Below are positions 10,742 to 20,226 of a stretch of 32,946 nt of DNA, one piece after another. Position 1 is the first letter of the stretch. The number at the start of each line of letters is the position of its first letter. A program made the translations under genes and the position numbers. Under the pieces are notes generated by a model. It saw only the letters and a list, made by a program, of their open reading frames with translations, was not told where the DNA came from and did not search any database. Origin of the DNA: Salinivibrio socompensis S35 (GTDB lineage: Bacteria > Pseudomonadota > Gammaproteobacteria > Enterobacterales > Vibrionaceae); the NCBI RefSeq assembly GCF_000513715.1, contig NZ_AQOD01000031.1, positions 1-32,946 on the forward strand, given 5' to 3'.

Positions 10742-10813
10742 GTACGCCTATCCTTATTCGACCGTCAATCTTTATTTCTCTGCGCCCAGTTTAACAGAAT
10801 TTATCTTTTAAAA

Positions 10814-10842
10814 TGCAAAAGCCCCGGCAAAGCCAGGGCTTG
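10814..10842 (-). terminator. Terminator after fkpA
   Basis: On the minus strand AGCCCTGGC and GCCGGGGCT form a 9-position stem with one mismatch and a 3-base loop, followed by a T-rich tail. It lies about 27 bases beyond the fkpA stop. Confidence 0.75.
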
Positions 10843-10868
10843 TTCATGCTCAACAGTGTCAACAAAGG

Positions 10869-11651
10869 TTAACCTTCGTTAGCACTTTCTTGTTGAGTAT
10901 CTTCTTTTATTTCTAGCAGTTCGACATCAAACACCAGTGTCGAATTAGCCGGAATAGAGGCGGTGTCTTGATCACCGTAAGCCAGCTCGGGTGGCACAAC
11001 AAAGGTAAACGTAGAACCAACGGGCATCAGCTGCACCCCTTCGGTCCAGCCAGGGATCACACGGTTAAGCGGGAAAGTGGCTGGCTCACCACGATCGTAG
11101 GAGCTGTCGAACTGGGTGCCGTCAGTCAAGGTGCCTTTGTAGTGGACAACCACAGTATCTTCTGCGGATGGCTTCTCGCCCTCACCCATGCTATCGACTT
11201 TGTATAGCAAGCCAGAGTCCGTCTCTTTGACACCGTCTTGTTGGGCAAAGTCAGCACGATACGTTTCACCGTCCGCGATCGCGGCTTCCGCTTTCTCTTT
11301 GGCTTGTTCTTTCGCCAATTTGGTCACGCGCTGATCTAATGATTGTAACGCCGCTTGCGCTTGCTCATCGGTCAGTTTTGATTCGCCTTTAAAGACATCT
11401 TGCACCCCTTGTAATACCACCTCTTTATCAAGATCTAAGCCGATCTCTGCCTGTTGCTCTAAGTTGGCGTTGAGGTATTGAGCTAAAGACGCGCCAATCG
11501 CGTAGGCGGCTTTGTCGTCATCGTTGGCAAACGCTGCTTCCGCTTGTTCCGCAGCTTGGTTGGTTTGCTCGACGCTGGCATCGTCTTGCTGACAGCCGAC
11601 GGCAAAGGCAACGGTTGCCGCGAGTAGCGACATCTTCATTACTGATTTCAT
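10869..11651 (-). CDS. fkpA: FKBP-type peptidyl-prolyl isomerase (FkpA-like lipoprotein)
   Basis: This is an envelope chaperone and proline isomerase that helps fold exported proteins. The start at 11651 (GGAG 7 bases upstream) gives 260 residues. A signal peptide ends in AFAVGC with C20, a plausible though imperfect lipobox, so it may be a periplasm-facing lipoprotein. The N-terminal dimerisation region (about 35-140) is charged and helical. The C-terminal FKBP domain shows VVHYKGTLTDGTQFDSSYDR, then NRVIPGWTEGVQLMPVGS and LAYG. An upstream start at 11708 would bury the signal peptide. Confidence 0.93.
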   Translation of the reverse strand: MKSVMKMSLLAATVAFAVGCQQDDASVEQTNQAAEQAEAAFANDDDKAAYAIGASLAQYLNANLEQQAEIGLDLDKEVVLQGVQDVFKGESKLTDEQAQAALQSLDQRVTKLAKEQAKEKAEAAIADGETYRADFAQQDGVKETDSGLLYKVDSMGEGEKPSAEDTVVVHYKGTLTDGTQFDSSYDRGEPATFPLNRVIPGWTEGVQLMPVGSTFTFVVPPELAYGDQDTASIPANSTLVFDVELLEIKEDTQQESANEG

Positions 11652-11774
11652 TGGGTACTCCGTTGATGGCAAGGATGAATCCTCGTATTGTGGTGACTGA
11701 CGCATCAACCATGCGAAAGCCTTATTCTATCAATATACTGGTGGTTATATGGCTGCAAACACTGGAACTCAAGC

Positions 11775-12760
11775 ATGATGCCCAAAATCCGCCACATTAT
11801 TTGCATTTTTATCGTTATTAATAGCCTAACCGGTTGTTGGCAGTCTGGCAAAGAAGCACAGCGCTGGTCAATCCATCCAGAAGGCGCAACCAGTTTTAGC
11901 CTCAGTCGCGATGGCCGTTTTGCCCTGCTCGCGTCGAAGGAAACGGACATTATCCTCTGGGATTTGGTCACCAATCAGCAGCTGGCCGAACTCGGTGCAC
12001 AAGATCCCAATGCGAACCCCGTCGTTGTGAGCCATATTTCCGACAACAAGCGTTATGCCATAACCACAACGGCACAAAATTTCGCCGTTTGGGATCTCGC
12101 TTGGAGCCAGTCACAAGGGCTATGGTCGATTTCTGAAGGCATCATACGCGATGCGGCGATCAGTAATAACGGCGAAAAATTGGTACTGGCGTTATCGAAC
12201 GGAAAAGCGCTATTTATCGACTTAGGCACGGGAAGGCGCTTAGAGTTCCTTGCCCATCGAGATAAAATCAATGCAGTGTCTATTTCCCCAAATGGCGCTT
12301 ACGTACTCTCCGGTGGCAGTGACCATCATGCCTACTTCTGGGACACCCAGTCTGGCCAGATCATTAATGACTTTGCGTATGATCGGCGGATTAAGCAAGT
12401 GGCGTTGCACCGTGAGGGCAAGTACGCGTTTGTCTCTGATGGTGGTAACCGCGCCGTTATTTGGGCCCTACCCAGTGGCGACAAGGTCAGTGAACTGGAT
12501 ATTTTTGCCCGCCAAGCCATTTACGCCAGTGCACGCTTTTCCGATGATGGGACGCAACTAGCCACTGGCACTCCGTCACAGCGGTCGAGTTATGGGATGT
12601 AAAAACGGGAGAGAATATTGGTCGTTGGCAAGCATTGGCACAGCCTGACACTCGCCCCCCCAGCGCAGTGGTGTATGATGTGGCGATTGATCCAACCGGA
12701 CGTGTCATCTCAGGCACCTCGGCCGGGATCGCCCAAGCTTGGTTAACCGACGCGCAATAA
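11775..12760 (+). CDS. WD40-like beta-propeller lipoprotein (one apparent frameshift)
   Basis: A predicted outer-membrane or periplasmic lipoprotein. The signal ends SLTGC, a good lipobox with the cysteine near residue 21. WD40-type repeats follow, each ending in W-D or W-x patterns such as ADIILWDL-like, FAVWDLAW, HAYFWDTQSG and AVIWALPSGD. The first frame stops at 12602, but one base appears missing near 12574. The next frame continues VTAVELWDVKTGENIGRW and ends IAQAWLTDAQ at 12760. The corrected product is about 328 residues. It ends 13 bases before slyX. Function is unknown; a scaffold role is a guess from the fold. Confidence 0.8.
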
Positions 12761-12772
12761 TGAGAGAGCCGT

Positions 12773-12994
12773 ATGAGCGAGATGGATAAGTTACAACAGC
12801 AAATTGATGATCTTGAGTACAAGGTGGCGTTTCAAGAAGACACCATCGACCAACTCAATACTGCGTTGACCCAACAGCAAAGTGATATTGAGCGCATGAC
12901 GATACAAATTCAGTACCTCGTTAACCAGCTCCAACAGGTTGAGCCCGAGAATATTGCCAGCCAAGCCGACGAAACCCCGCCCCCGCATTATTGA
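12773..12994 (+). CDS. slyX: SlyX family protein
   Basis: SlyX is a short coiled-coil protein of unknown function commonly encoded beside slyD. The 73-residue product is a heptad-rich helix for about residues 3-55 (KLQQQIDDLEYKVAFQEDTI, then DQLNTALTQQQ) and ends in the typical PPPHY tail. It is preceded by GAGAG near the ATG and lies just after the WD40-like gene on the same strand, possibly in the same transcript. A shared terminator separates it from slyD. Confidence 0.92.
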   Translation: MSEMDKLQQQIDDLEYKVAFQEDTIDQLNTALTQQQSDIERMTIQIQYLVNQLQQVEPENIASQADETPPPHY

Positions 12995-13042
12995 GACCAC
13001 AACGCGAGCGTCATCCTCAGATCGCAGTCGTTACAGCCAGAC

Positions 13043-13073
13043 AGAAAAAAGGCGCCAAACGGCGCCTTTTATT
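13043..13073. terminator. Bidirectional terminator between slyX and slyD
   Basis: GGCGCC (13051-13056) and GGCGCC (13061-13066) form a stem with an A run before and a T run after. It can therefore end both the plus-strand slyX transcript and the minus-strand slyD transcript. Confidence 0.88.
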
Positions 13074-13109
13074 AATGGCATTCATCACAACCAATTCATT
13101 CACAATCGA

Positions 13110-13601
13110 TTAGTGGTCATGACCACAGTCTTCACCGTCTTGGTGAATATGACCGTGTGAAAGCTCGTCTTCTGTCGCTTCACGCACATCAACGATTTCC
13201 ACAGAGAAAGACAGGGTTTGGCCTGCAAGCATGTGGTTTGCGTCAACAACCACTTCATCGCCTTCCACCTCAGTCACTTCGACTGGGATCTGACCTTGAT
13301 CGGTTTCAGCCATAAAGCGCATACCCACTTCAACTTGGTCTACGCCTTGGAATACGTTAGCAGGTACACGTTGTACCATAGCTTCTTGATAATCACCGTA
13401 AGCGTCATCTGGCCCTACAGTGACTTCAAAGTTCTCGCCTTTTTCACGGCCTTCCAGCGCGTTCTCAAGACCGACGATCAGGTTACGATGACCGTGTAGG
13501 TATTGGAGAGGCTCTTGTGCTGTTGATTCATCAACAAGTGCACCGTCTTCATTTTTTACTTGGTAAGCCAGGCTGACTACCACATCTTTTGCAATTTTCA
13601 T
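13110..13601 (-). CDS. slyD: FKBP-type peptidyl-prolyl isomerase and metallochaperone SlyD
   Basis: SlyD is a cytoplasmic proline isomerase and chaperone that also binds nickel for hydrogenase maturation in enterics. The 163-residue product has the FKBP part (1-70, with LQYLHGHRNLIVGLENALEG), the inserted chaperone flap (about 75-130, with DAYGDY and PANVF) and a short histidine- and cysteine-containing tail, SHGHIHQDGEDCGHDH. The tail is shorter than in E. coli. It ends a minus-strand group kefG-kefB-yheV-slyD. Confidence 0.95.
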   Translation of the reverse strand: MKIAKDVVVSLAYQVKNEDGALVDESTAQEPLQYLHGHRNLIVGLENALEGREKGENFEVTVGPDDAYGDYQEAMVQRVPANVFQGVDQVEVGMRFMAETDQGQIPVEVTEVEGDEVVVDANHMLAGQTLSFSVEIVDVREATEDELSHGHIHQDGEDCGHDH

Positions 13602-13652
13602 GCTCGCTCCGAGACCGGAAAGGTAAATGGACTGCCGATGATAACGGATCCC

Positions 13653-13856
13653 CTACTCCGGTTTAAAGATCCCAATGACATTCTCTGCCGACTCGGCGCC
13701 AGAGTGTGACTGCTGTGCCGATTCCGGTAACCGACTATCATGGTAATCGCAGCTGACACATTCTACTTTGTCAATGTTATTTTCACGCCACACTCGCAAT
13801 GTATCGAGTTGTTGGCACGACGGGCAGGCAGCACCTGCAATAAAACGTTTTTTCAC
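13653..13856 (-). CDS. yheV: YheV family zinc-ribbon protein
   Basis: A 67-residue protein of the YheV (DUF2387) family, whose function is not established. It has two Cys-x2-Cys pairs (C11/C14 and C33/C36) that should bind one zinc ion, and begins MKKRFIAGAACPSC. It lies 9 bases after kefB in the conserved kefG-kefB-yheV order, so it is probably co-transcribed. Context suggests, but does not show, a link to the potassium efflux system. Confidence 0.92.
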   Translation of the reverse strand: MKKRFIAGAACPSCQQLDTLRVWRENNIDKVECVSCDYHDSRLPESAQQSHSGAESAENVIGIFKPE

Positions 13857-13865
13857 ATCAACACC

Positions 13866-15665
13866 TTATTCATCTCGATTCCAACTTTGATGTCGCTCAC
13901 TATCAACACGCATCTCTCGGTCAAAAATTTCTTCCAGCTCCTGACGAGCCTCTTTGACATGCGATGCAGTGGCAACATCTTGACTATGCTGAGGTAATAA
14001 ATCCTCCAACACGCGCATATCAAGTTTACGGAACAATATTTCTGCGCGTTTCGCTTTGTACGGGTGCATGCCCAAGGACTCCAAGGTTTGACGTCCAAGC
14101 TCTAGCGCCCCCAAAAAGGTTTCACGAGAAAACTGATTCACACCGTGCGACATCAACTGATATGCCTCAATACGACTGCGTGCGCGCGCCAATACGTTTA
14201 GATTAGGGAAGTGATGGGCACAAAGATCAACAATCTCCATCACTTCTTCCGGCGAATCGGTACAAATCACGATCGCTTCAGCCGTCTTCGCGCCAGCGGC
14301 ACGTAGCAAATCTAACTGGGTCGCATCGCCATAGTACACCTCGTAGCCATAGCGCCGTAGTAGATTGATTTGAGTTGGATCACGCTCCAGTATGGTCACG
14401 CCGATTTTATTGGCAAACATCAAGCGGCCTACGACCTGCCCAAACCGGCCAAATCCCGCAATGATCACCCGTGAATCGGTTTCATTGAATGGCCCCTGCG
14501 GCGGGAGTGATTCGGGCTCGTTAAAGGTATGCTCAAACCAACGCTGTTGGAGTGAGAGGATTAATGGCGTGGTCATCATCGATAGGCTCACCACTACCAG
14601 CAAGAAGGCATTTAACTTTTGATCGAGTAACCCTTGGCTACGCGCGGCGGTGAAGATAACAAAAGCAAACTCTCCTCCCTGACTGAGAAGCACTGCCATT
14701 TGACTGCGCGCCTTTGTCGCCACACCAAACGCACGCGCTAGTCCGTATAACAATAAGGCTTTACCACCGACTAAAGCCGCTACCGTACCGATAATCGCCA
14801 ATGGGTATTCCAGTAATAAGCCTAAGTCGACCGTCATCCCAACGGCAATAAAGAAAAGCCCGAGCAACAGGCCTTTAAACGGCTCGATCGCCGTTTCAAG
14901 CTCATGCCGATACTCACTTTCTGCCAGCAATACCCCCGCAAGAAACGCTCCCAGCGCCATCGACAATCCTAGGCTTTGCATCGCTAAGGCAATACCGATA
15001 ACCAATGCCAACGAGGTCACCGTAAAGATTTCGGTAACGCCACTCACTGCTACTAAACGAAACAAAGGGCGCAATAGGAAATGGCCACCTACTAACAAAA
15101 CCCCGATACCAACAAACATCCATAGCACGTCTAGCCAACTGCCCGCACTGCCACCGGCAAGAGCCGGGATCACGGCGAGCATGGGGATCACCGCAATATC
15201 TTGAGACAACAAGACGGCAAACCCAGACCGCCCCGTTTCACTACGCATCAATCGCTGATCTTCAATGATTTTCATCGCAATAGCGGTAGAAGAAAGTGCC
15301 AAACCGACGCCAATCACCACGCCTTGTCGCAAGGTCAATCCAGCTAAAACGCTGATCGCGCCGATTACCACTGCGGTGGCTAAAACCTGACTGCCTCCCA
15401 AAACAATAATCGGCCGTCGCATTTGTAGCAATTTCTTAGGATTCAGCTCCAAACCAATCAGAAACAACAGCAGAACAACACCAAATTCGGCAAAATGCAG
15501 AATCGCATCGACATCGCTGATCAAACTCAACCCCCACGGGCCGATGACGATTCCTGCCAATAAATATCCCAGGACAGACCCCATCCCAAGACGCTGGGCC
15601 AAAGGGACGGCAATAGCCGCGGCTAATAGAAAAACAAACGCGACCGCGAGGAGGTTATTGTCCAT
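13866..15665 (-). CDS. kefB: Glutathione-regulated potassium efflux protein KefB
   Basis: KefB is an inner-membrane potassium/proton antiporter, held shut by glutathione and opened by electrophile adducts, protecting cells by acidification. The start at 15665 (MDNNLLAVAFVFLL) has GGAGGAG just upstream and gives about 599 residues. The N-terminal two-thirds is a multi-spanning exchanger domain. The acidic regulatory loop ESEYRHELE is present near residue 255. A Rossmann RCK domain starts at about residue 400 with IIAGFGRFGQVVGR. The start lies within the end of kefG. The 18-base longer ORF start is less likely. Confidence 0.95.
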   Translation of the reverse strand: MDNNLLAVAFVFLLAAAIAVPLAQRLGMGSVLGYLLAGIVIGPWGLSLISDVDAILHFAEFGVVLLLFLIGLELNPKKLLQMRRPIIVLGGSQVLATAVVIGAISVLAGLTLRQGVVIGVGLALSSTAIAMKIIEDQRLMRSETGRSGFAVLLSQDIAVIPMLAVIPALAGGSAGSWLDVLWMFVGIGVLLVGGHFLLRPLFRLVAVSGVTEIFTVTSLALVIGIALAMQSLGLSMALGAFLAGVLLAESEYRHELETAIEPFKGLLLGLFFIAVGMTVDLGLLLEYPLAIIGTVAALVGGKALLLYGLARAFGVATKARSQMAVLLSQGGEFAFVIFTAARSQGLLDQKLNAFLLVVVSLSMMTTPLILSLQQRWFEHTFNEPESLPPQGPFNETDSRVIIAGFGRFGQVVGRLMFANKIGVTILERDPTQINLLRRYGYEVYYGDATQLDLLRAAGAKTAEAIVICTDSPEEVMEIVDLCAHHFPNLNVLARARSRIEAYQLMSHGVNQFSRETFLGALELGRQTLESLGMHPYKAKRAEILFRKLDMRVLEDLLPQHSQDVATASHVKEARQELEEIFDREMRVDSERHQSWNRDE

Positions 15666-16239
15666 ATTGCTCCTCCTGACCATATAAAGGGTCAGCTAAC
15701 CAGTCCGCATAGAGCTCAGCAAAGGCGTTGCGATCAGCATCGGTGACGCGCCGTGCCCAGTGAAGCACTAAAGGTGAAACCCAGTGCATGCGACATAACG
15801 CGGCCGTAAGCTCAAAAGGTTGCATCAGCTCCTCCATTGAATATTTGTTGTAGCCGATTTTACTGAACGCTTCTGCCGCCCCGCCTGTGGTCACGACAAA
15901 ACGACAGATTTTCCCCGCTAACGCATCGCCACCTTGGCCGTGGGCGAATCCTTTTCCTAGCACTACATCAATCCACTCTTTCAATAAGGCAGGGCATGAG
16001 TACATTTGTAAGGGGTGTTGAAACACCAACACATCGGCGTTAGTGATCAGCGTACGCTCGTGATGCACATCCACCACAAAATCGGGGTAAGCGGCGTAAA
16101 TATCATGCACAGTGACATGCGCCAGCGGGCGTATCGACTCAAGCAATCGACGGTTGGCAACCGACTCATCTGGGTCAGGATGTGCCACGATGACCAGGAC
16201 CTTTGGAGGATATTGGCGGTCCGACTTATCTTGAGGCAT
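15655..16239 (-). CDS. kefG: KefG ancillary flavodoxin-fold protein
   Basis: KefG is the cytoplasmic quinone-oxidoreductase-like partner required for full KefB activity. The ATG at 16239, 7 bases after AAGGAAG, gives 194 residues. A start at 16284 would add 15 unrelated residues. Visible motifs are VLVIVAHPDPDESVANRRLL (FMN-binding fold start), FQHPLQMYSCPALLKEWID and FVVTTGGAAEAF. It overlaps kefB by 11 bases, consistent with translational coupling of the two subunits. Confidence 0.93.
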   Translation of the reverse strand: MPQDKSDRQYPPKVLVIVAHPDPDESVANRRLLESIRPLAHVTVHDIYAAYPDFVVDVHHERTLITNADVLVFQHPLQMYSCPALLKEWIDVVLGKGFAHGQGGDALAGKICRFVVTTGGAAEAFSKIGYNKYSMEELMQPFELTAALCRMHWVSPLVLHWARRVTDADRNAFAELYADWLADPLYGQEEQYGQ

Positions 16240-16295
16240 AAGCTTCCTTGTCGTTATGATTGGGTAAAAGCGCAATCGGTTCATTTATGCCATTT

Positions 16296-16324
16296 TTTTT
16301 AACTTTAACACACAAAAATGCCAA
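16296..16324 (-). promoter_or_regulatory. Putative kefG promoter
   Basis: On the minus strand TTGGCA (16319-16324), 17 bases and TAAAAA (16296-16301) lie about 60-85 bases upstream of kefG. The -35 is good and the -10 is weak. It is the best candidate in the divergent kefG-yheS gap. Confidence 0.4.
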
Positions 16325-16359
16325 GCCCTTGTCTAACCACTGGCGCCATCGGTTGGAAT

Positions 16360-16389
16360 TTGGCAATCCCAGCATCAAGCTGGTATAAC
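16360..16389 (+). promoter_or_regulatory. Putative yheS promoter
   Basis: TTGGCA (16360-16365), 18 bases and TATAAC (16384-16389) precede yheS. The spacer carries a small CCAGC/GCTGG inverted repeat (16369-16383) that could be an operator, though no regulator is implied by anything else here. Confidence 0.45.
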
Positions 16390-16434
16390 GACCGCGCAAC
16401 GTGTATCCATCAACCCGAGACAGACTGAGTACTC

Positions 16435-18362
16435 ATGATTCGCTTCTCCGACATTCAATTGCTTCGTGGTGGTAAGCCCCTGCTTGACCACACTTCTGCC
16501 ACCATCGCGCCCGGCGACAAAGTCGGTCTAGTCGGTAAAAATGGCTGTGGCAAGTCCAGCCTGTTTGCCTTGCTCCGCCACCAGCTTTCACTCGATGCAG
16601 GACACTATGATTACCCTAATCAATGGCAAGTCGCCTGGGTGGCGCAAGAAACGCCCGCATTAGATAAAAGTGCGCTGGAGTATGTGATTGATGGTGATAC
16701 CGAATACCGCGATTTACAAGACGCACTGCGCCACGCTGAAGCAAACGATGATGGCAATACGGTTGCCCTGTTACACGATAAGCTTGATGCGATTGGTGGC
16801 TATACCATTGAAGCGCGAGCCGCGAGCTTGCTGGATGGCTTGGGGTTCAGTCAGACGCAAATTCATTGGTCACTGACTCAATTCTCCGGGGGCTGGCGCA
16901 TGCGACTTAACTTGGCGCAAGCCTATTGTGTCGTTCAGACTTACTGCTACTGGATGAGCCCACCAACCATCTCGATTTGGACGCGGTGATGTGGCTAGAA
17001 AAATGGTTGCAACAGTATCCGGGGACCTTGGTCCTGATCTCACACGATCGCGATTTTATTGATCCTGTGGTGAACCGTATCATTCATATTGAGCACGCCC
17101 AACTCAATGAATACACCGGCAACTACTCGGATTTTGAAGGCATGCGCGCACAAAAGTTGGCACAACAGCAAGCGCAATATGAGAAGCAACAAAAGCAAGT
17201 TGCTCATATGCAATCCTACATTGATCGTTTCCGGTACCAAGCCACCAAAGCCCGCCAAGCACAAAGCCGAATTAAAGCGCTAGAGCGCATGGAGAAGGTG
17301 CTGCCTGCGCAATACGATAATCCGTTTAGCTTTACCTTTTTACCCCCTGATGCATTGCCCACGCCCATTCTAATGATGGATAAGGTGGCTGCGGGCTATA
17401 ACACAACACCGATTATCGAGAATATTCGCCTTAACCTTGTGCCTGGTGCGCGCATCGGTCTGTTGGGACGAAACGGCGCGGGCAAATCAACGCTAATCAA
17501 GTTATTGTCAGGCGATTTGCCGGCGATGGCTGGCGAGCTTAGCTACTCTCAGGGAGTGAAAGTTGGTTATTTTGCCCAGCATCAACTCGATACGTTACGC
17601 ATTGATGAAACACCCCTCCAACACCTGAATCGCTTGGCACCGACTACCGCCGAGCAAACCCTGCGCGATTTTCTGGGACGGTTTGGTTTTCAAGGTGACA
17701 AAGCCTTGGAAATCATTGGCCCTTTCTCCGGCGGCGAAAAAGCACGTTTAGTCCTCGCATTGCTGGTTTGGCAAAAACCAAACTTATTATTACTGGATGA
17801 GCCCACTAACCATCTGGATCTCGACATGCGTCAAGCATTGACGCTCGCGTTGCAATCGTATGAAGGGGCCATGGTGATCGTCAGCCACGACCGCTTCTTA
17901 TTACGTGCAACAGCCGATGACTTGTATTTGGTTGACAACGGAACAGTGCTACCCTTTGATGGAGATTTAGACGACTATCACCGCTGGCTGACCGAACAAC
18001 AACGCGCGGATCGTGCGGAAAACAAAAAGCAAGCCTCAGAAGAAAAAGTTGCCCCACAGCAAACGCAGCTAGATCGTAAAGCACAAAAGCGTCGTGAAGC
18101 CGAATGCCGAAAACAAACGGCGCCGCTACGAAAAAAAATTGACCGTCTAGACACAAAGATCGAACAACTTTCTGCCATTATCGCAGAAGCTGAAAATCAG
18201 TTAGCGGATCCCGCGATTTACCAGAGTGATAACAAAGCCCGTTTAACGGAGCAATTGCAACGCCAAGCCGATGCAAAATCGACGCTCGAAGAGGTGGAAC
18301 AAGAATGGATGGAGCAACAAGAAGCGCTAGAAGCCCTGGAGGCGACATTCAATCAACCCTAA
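16435..18362 (+). CDS. yheS: ABC-F family ATPase YheS (one apparent frameshift)
   Basis: YheS is a soluble ABC-F protein with two ATPase domains and no membrane part; family members act on ribosomes. Domain 1 has Walker A GLVGKNGCGKSS (near residue 34), signature FSGGWRMRLNLAQA and Walker B LLLLDEPTNHLD. One T is missing near 16924, which splits the gene between the signature and Walker B. Domain 2 has GLLGRNGAGKST, FSGGEKARLVLALL and LLLLDEPTNHLD. A charged linker and a C-terminal coiled coil (about 540-640) follow. The corrected length is 642 residues, matching E. coli YheS. Confidence 0.93.
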
Positions 18363-18370
18363 CGCCTGGG

Positions 18371-18850
18371 ATGGCAAACGCCCCCGACCTTTGGCAGTTT
18401 TGTTTGCATCACTATGGAAAACAAGAAGTAAAACAAGCCTGCCTTAAATTACAAGATGAGCACCAAGGTAATGTGAATCTTGCCTTGCTGCTCGCCTGGA
18501 TTGAAAGCCACGGTTACGGGCTTAGCCCCGAGAGCCTCACCCAGCTTAAACAGGCCTTAAGCCGTTCTGAGCATTTACTGATCGCCTACCGCCATTTAAG
18601 GCGCGATCTCAAGCCACGCGTGGGGACAGGCCAATATAAAAAAATGCTCAACTTTGAACTCAGTCTGGAAAAGTTCCAACAACAAGATTTGATTGAAGTG
18701 CTTAATCGTCAATCCTGGCTCACACAATCCGCGTCACCCTTAGCTTATTATTGCCGCCAGCTATCACCCTCTGCGCGTAACCTGTACACATCGCTACGGG
18801 TAGACGGGCCTGCACACGATGATGGAGCAGACCATGATGACACCCTTTAA
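18371..18850 (+). CDS. TIGR02444 family protein
   Basis: A 159-residue helical protein of the TIGR02444 (DUF2390) family, of unknown function. It begins MANAPDLWQFCLHHYGKQEV and contains LALLLAWIESHGYGLSPESL, typical of the family. The start at 18371 avoids the non-conserved 22-residue extension that overlaps yheS. It lies 8 bases after yheS and overlaps the yheT start, so yheS, this gene and yheT probably form one transcript. No catalytic motif is visible. Confidence 0.85.
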   Translation: MANAPDLWQFCLHHYGKQEVKQACLKLQDEHQGNVNLALLLAWIESHGYGLSPESLTQLKQALSRSEHLLIAYRHLRRDLKPRVGTGQYKKMLNFELSLEKFQQQDLIEVLNRQSWLTQSASPLAYYCRQLSPSARNLYTSLRVDGPAHDDGADHDDTL

Positions 18851-19803
18851 TCCTATCCCAAGTGCCCGTAACGCGCACCTACAGACCTTGTTACCCCGAA
18901 TACTCCGCCGCCAACCGGTTTTCGAGCCTATTTGGCAAGCGTTTGATCTGCCTGACGGTGACTTTGTCGATCTCGCATGGACGCATCATCCGATGTAGGA
19001 CAGCCCATTATTGTCTTGTTTCATGGCCTGGCAGGAAGCTTTGATAGCCTTATGCCAACGGGTTACTGGCCGCCTTTAAACAGCAGGGCTGGTGCGGGGT
19101 GGTGATGCATTTTCGCGGTTGCAGTGGCCGTCTTAATCGCGCGCCACGTACCTATCATTCAGGCGAAACCGAGGACGCTCGGGCGTTCTTGACCTATTTA
19201 CGCCAGACCTACCCTAACAATGAGATTGCCGCTGTTGGTGTCTCTTTGGGCGGAAATATGTTGGTGCGTTACCTGGCAAACTATCACCATGATCCGATTG
19301 TCAGCTGTGGTTGTGCCATTTCTCCACCGCTCGATTTAGCGGCGTGCTCGACGCGTATTCAACAAGGATTTTCCCGTGTTTATCAAGCGTATTTGCTACG
19401 TTCGATGCGACAAACCTTATCGGAAAAACTTACCCGTCATCAACAAGTGGGCCGGTGGCATGCTGGCGAGCGGCCAAAGATTAAAACCCTGTTCGAGTTT
19501 GATCAAACTGTCACCGCGCCACTGCACGGCTTTGACGATGCCCAACACTACTATCAAACCTGTAGTGGTTTATCCGTCCTTGACGCTGTCCAGGTCCCGC
19601 TTGCGATTATCCATGCCAAAGACGACCCCTTTATGACCGACGCGGTGATCCCGACATCTCCTCTGCCCGCGAATATTGACTATCAACTGAGCGAACATGG
19701 TGGGCATGTTGGTTTTGTTACAGGCAGTTGGCGCCAACCACAGTTTTGGCTGGAGCAGTCGGTGCCTCACTGGTTGGCCTCACACCTTTGTTCTCACACC
19801 TAG
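18834..19803 (+). CDS. yheT: YheT family alpha/beta hydrolase (two apparent frameshifts)
   Basis: A predicted esterase-like hydrolase whose substrate is unknown. From ATG 18834 it reads MMTPFNPIPSARNAHLQTLL and FDLPDGDFVDLAWTHHP. Single bases are missing near 18990 and 19049, between which the frame encodes DVGQPIIVLFHGLAGSFDS. The rest reads continuously: GVVMHFRGCSGRLNRAPRTY, the nucleophile elbow GVSLGGNM, the acid region AKDDPFM and the histidine in EHGGHVGF. The corrected length is 323 residues, close to the family norm. All catalytic residues are present, so I do not regard it as a pseudogene. Confidence 0.9.
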
Positions 19804-19954
19804 ACATGGGCACCAAGTCAAGCAAACAAAGACTGACGCACATTGATGTACTGCATTGTGTTGAATGATTGGGTAAAATGCGAGCTGATTCACAAGAACA
19901 GCATCAAGCCCCCCAACGTCTCATCCAGAAATCAACAAAAGGTGATGTAGTATG

Positions 19955-20170
19955 ATGGTTCCTTGGCAATCGGTCCCTGAGGAAACACTGACCCGTTTAA
20001 TCGAACACTTTGTGTTACGGGAAGGAACCGATTATGGTGAGCAGGAAGTCAGCTTTGCACAAAAAGTGGCTGATGTTCGCCAACAGCTGCAATCCGGCGA
20101 GGCCGTAATTGTATATTCTGAGTTGCATGAGACCGTGGATATTCGTCGTAAAGAAGCACTCAGATCTTAG
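19955..20170 (+). CDS. yheU: YheU family protein (UPF0270)
   Basis: A 71-residue protein of the YheU/UPF0270 family with no established function. It begins [20 protein letters not shown] and contains LREGTDYGE and [14 protein letters not shown], which match the family closely. The second of two adjacent ATGs is chosen because it aligns with E. coli YheU, and AAGGTGATG lies upstream. It precedes prkB by 56 bases, the usual yheT-yheU-prkB order. The 150-base gap from yheT holds no other gene. Confidence 0.93.
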   Translation: MVPWQSVPEETLTRLIEHFVLREGTDYGEQEVSFAQKVADVRQQLQSGEAVIVYSELHETVDIRRKEALRS

Positions 20171-20226
20171 CGTCGCTGTACGCAATAAACAGCGATACAC
20201 ATTCAGACTGAATGACAGGGCGCGTC

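Noticed and set aside
18305-18370. Upstream extension of the TIGR02444 gene
   Set aside because: It overlaps the end of yheS and lacks family resemblance. The ATG at 18371 gives the normal start.
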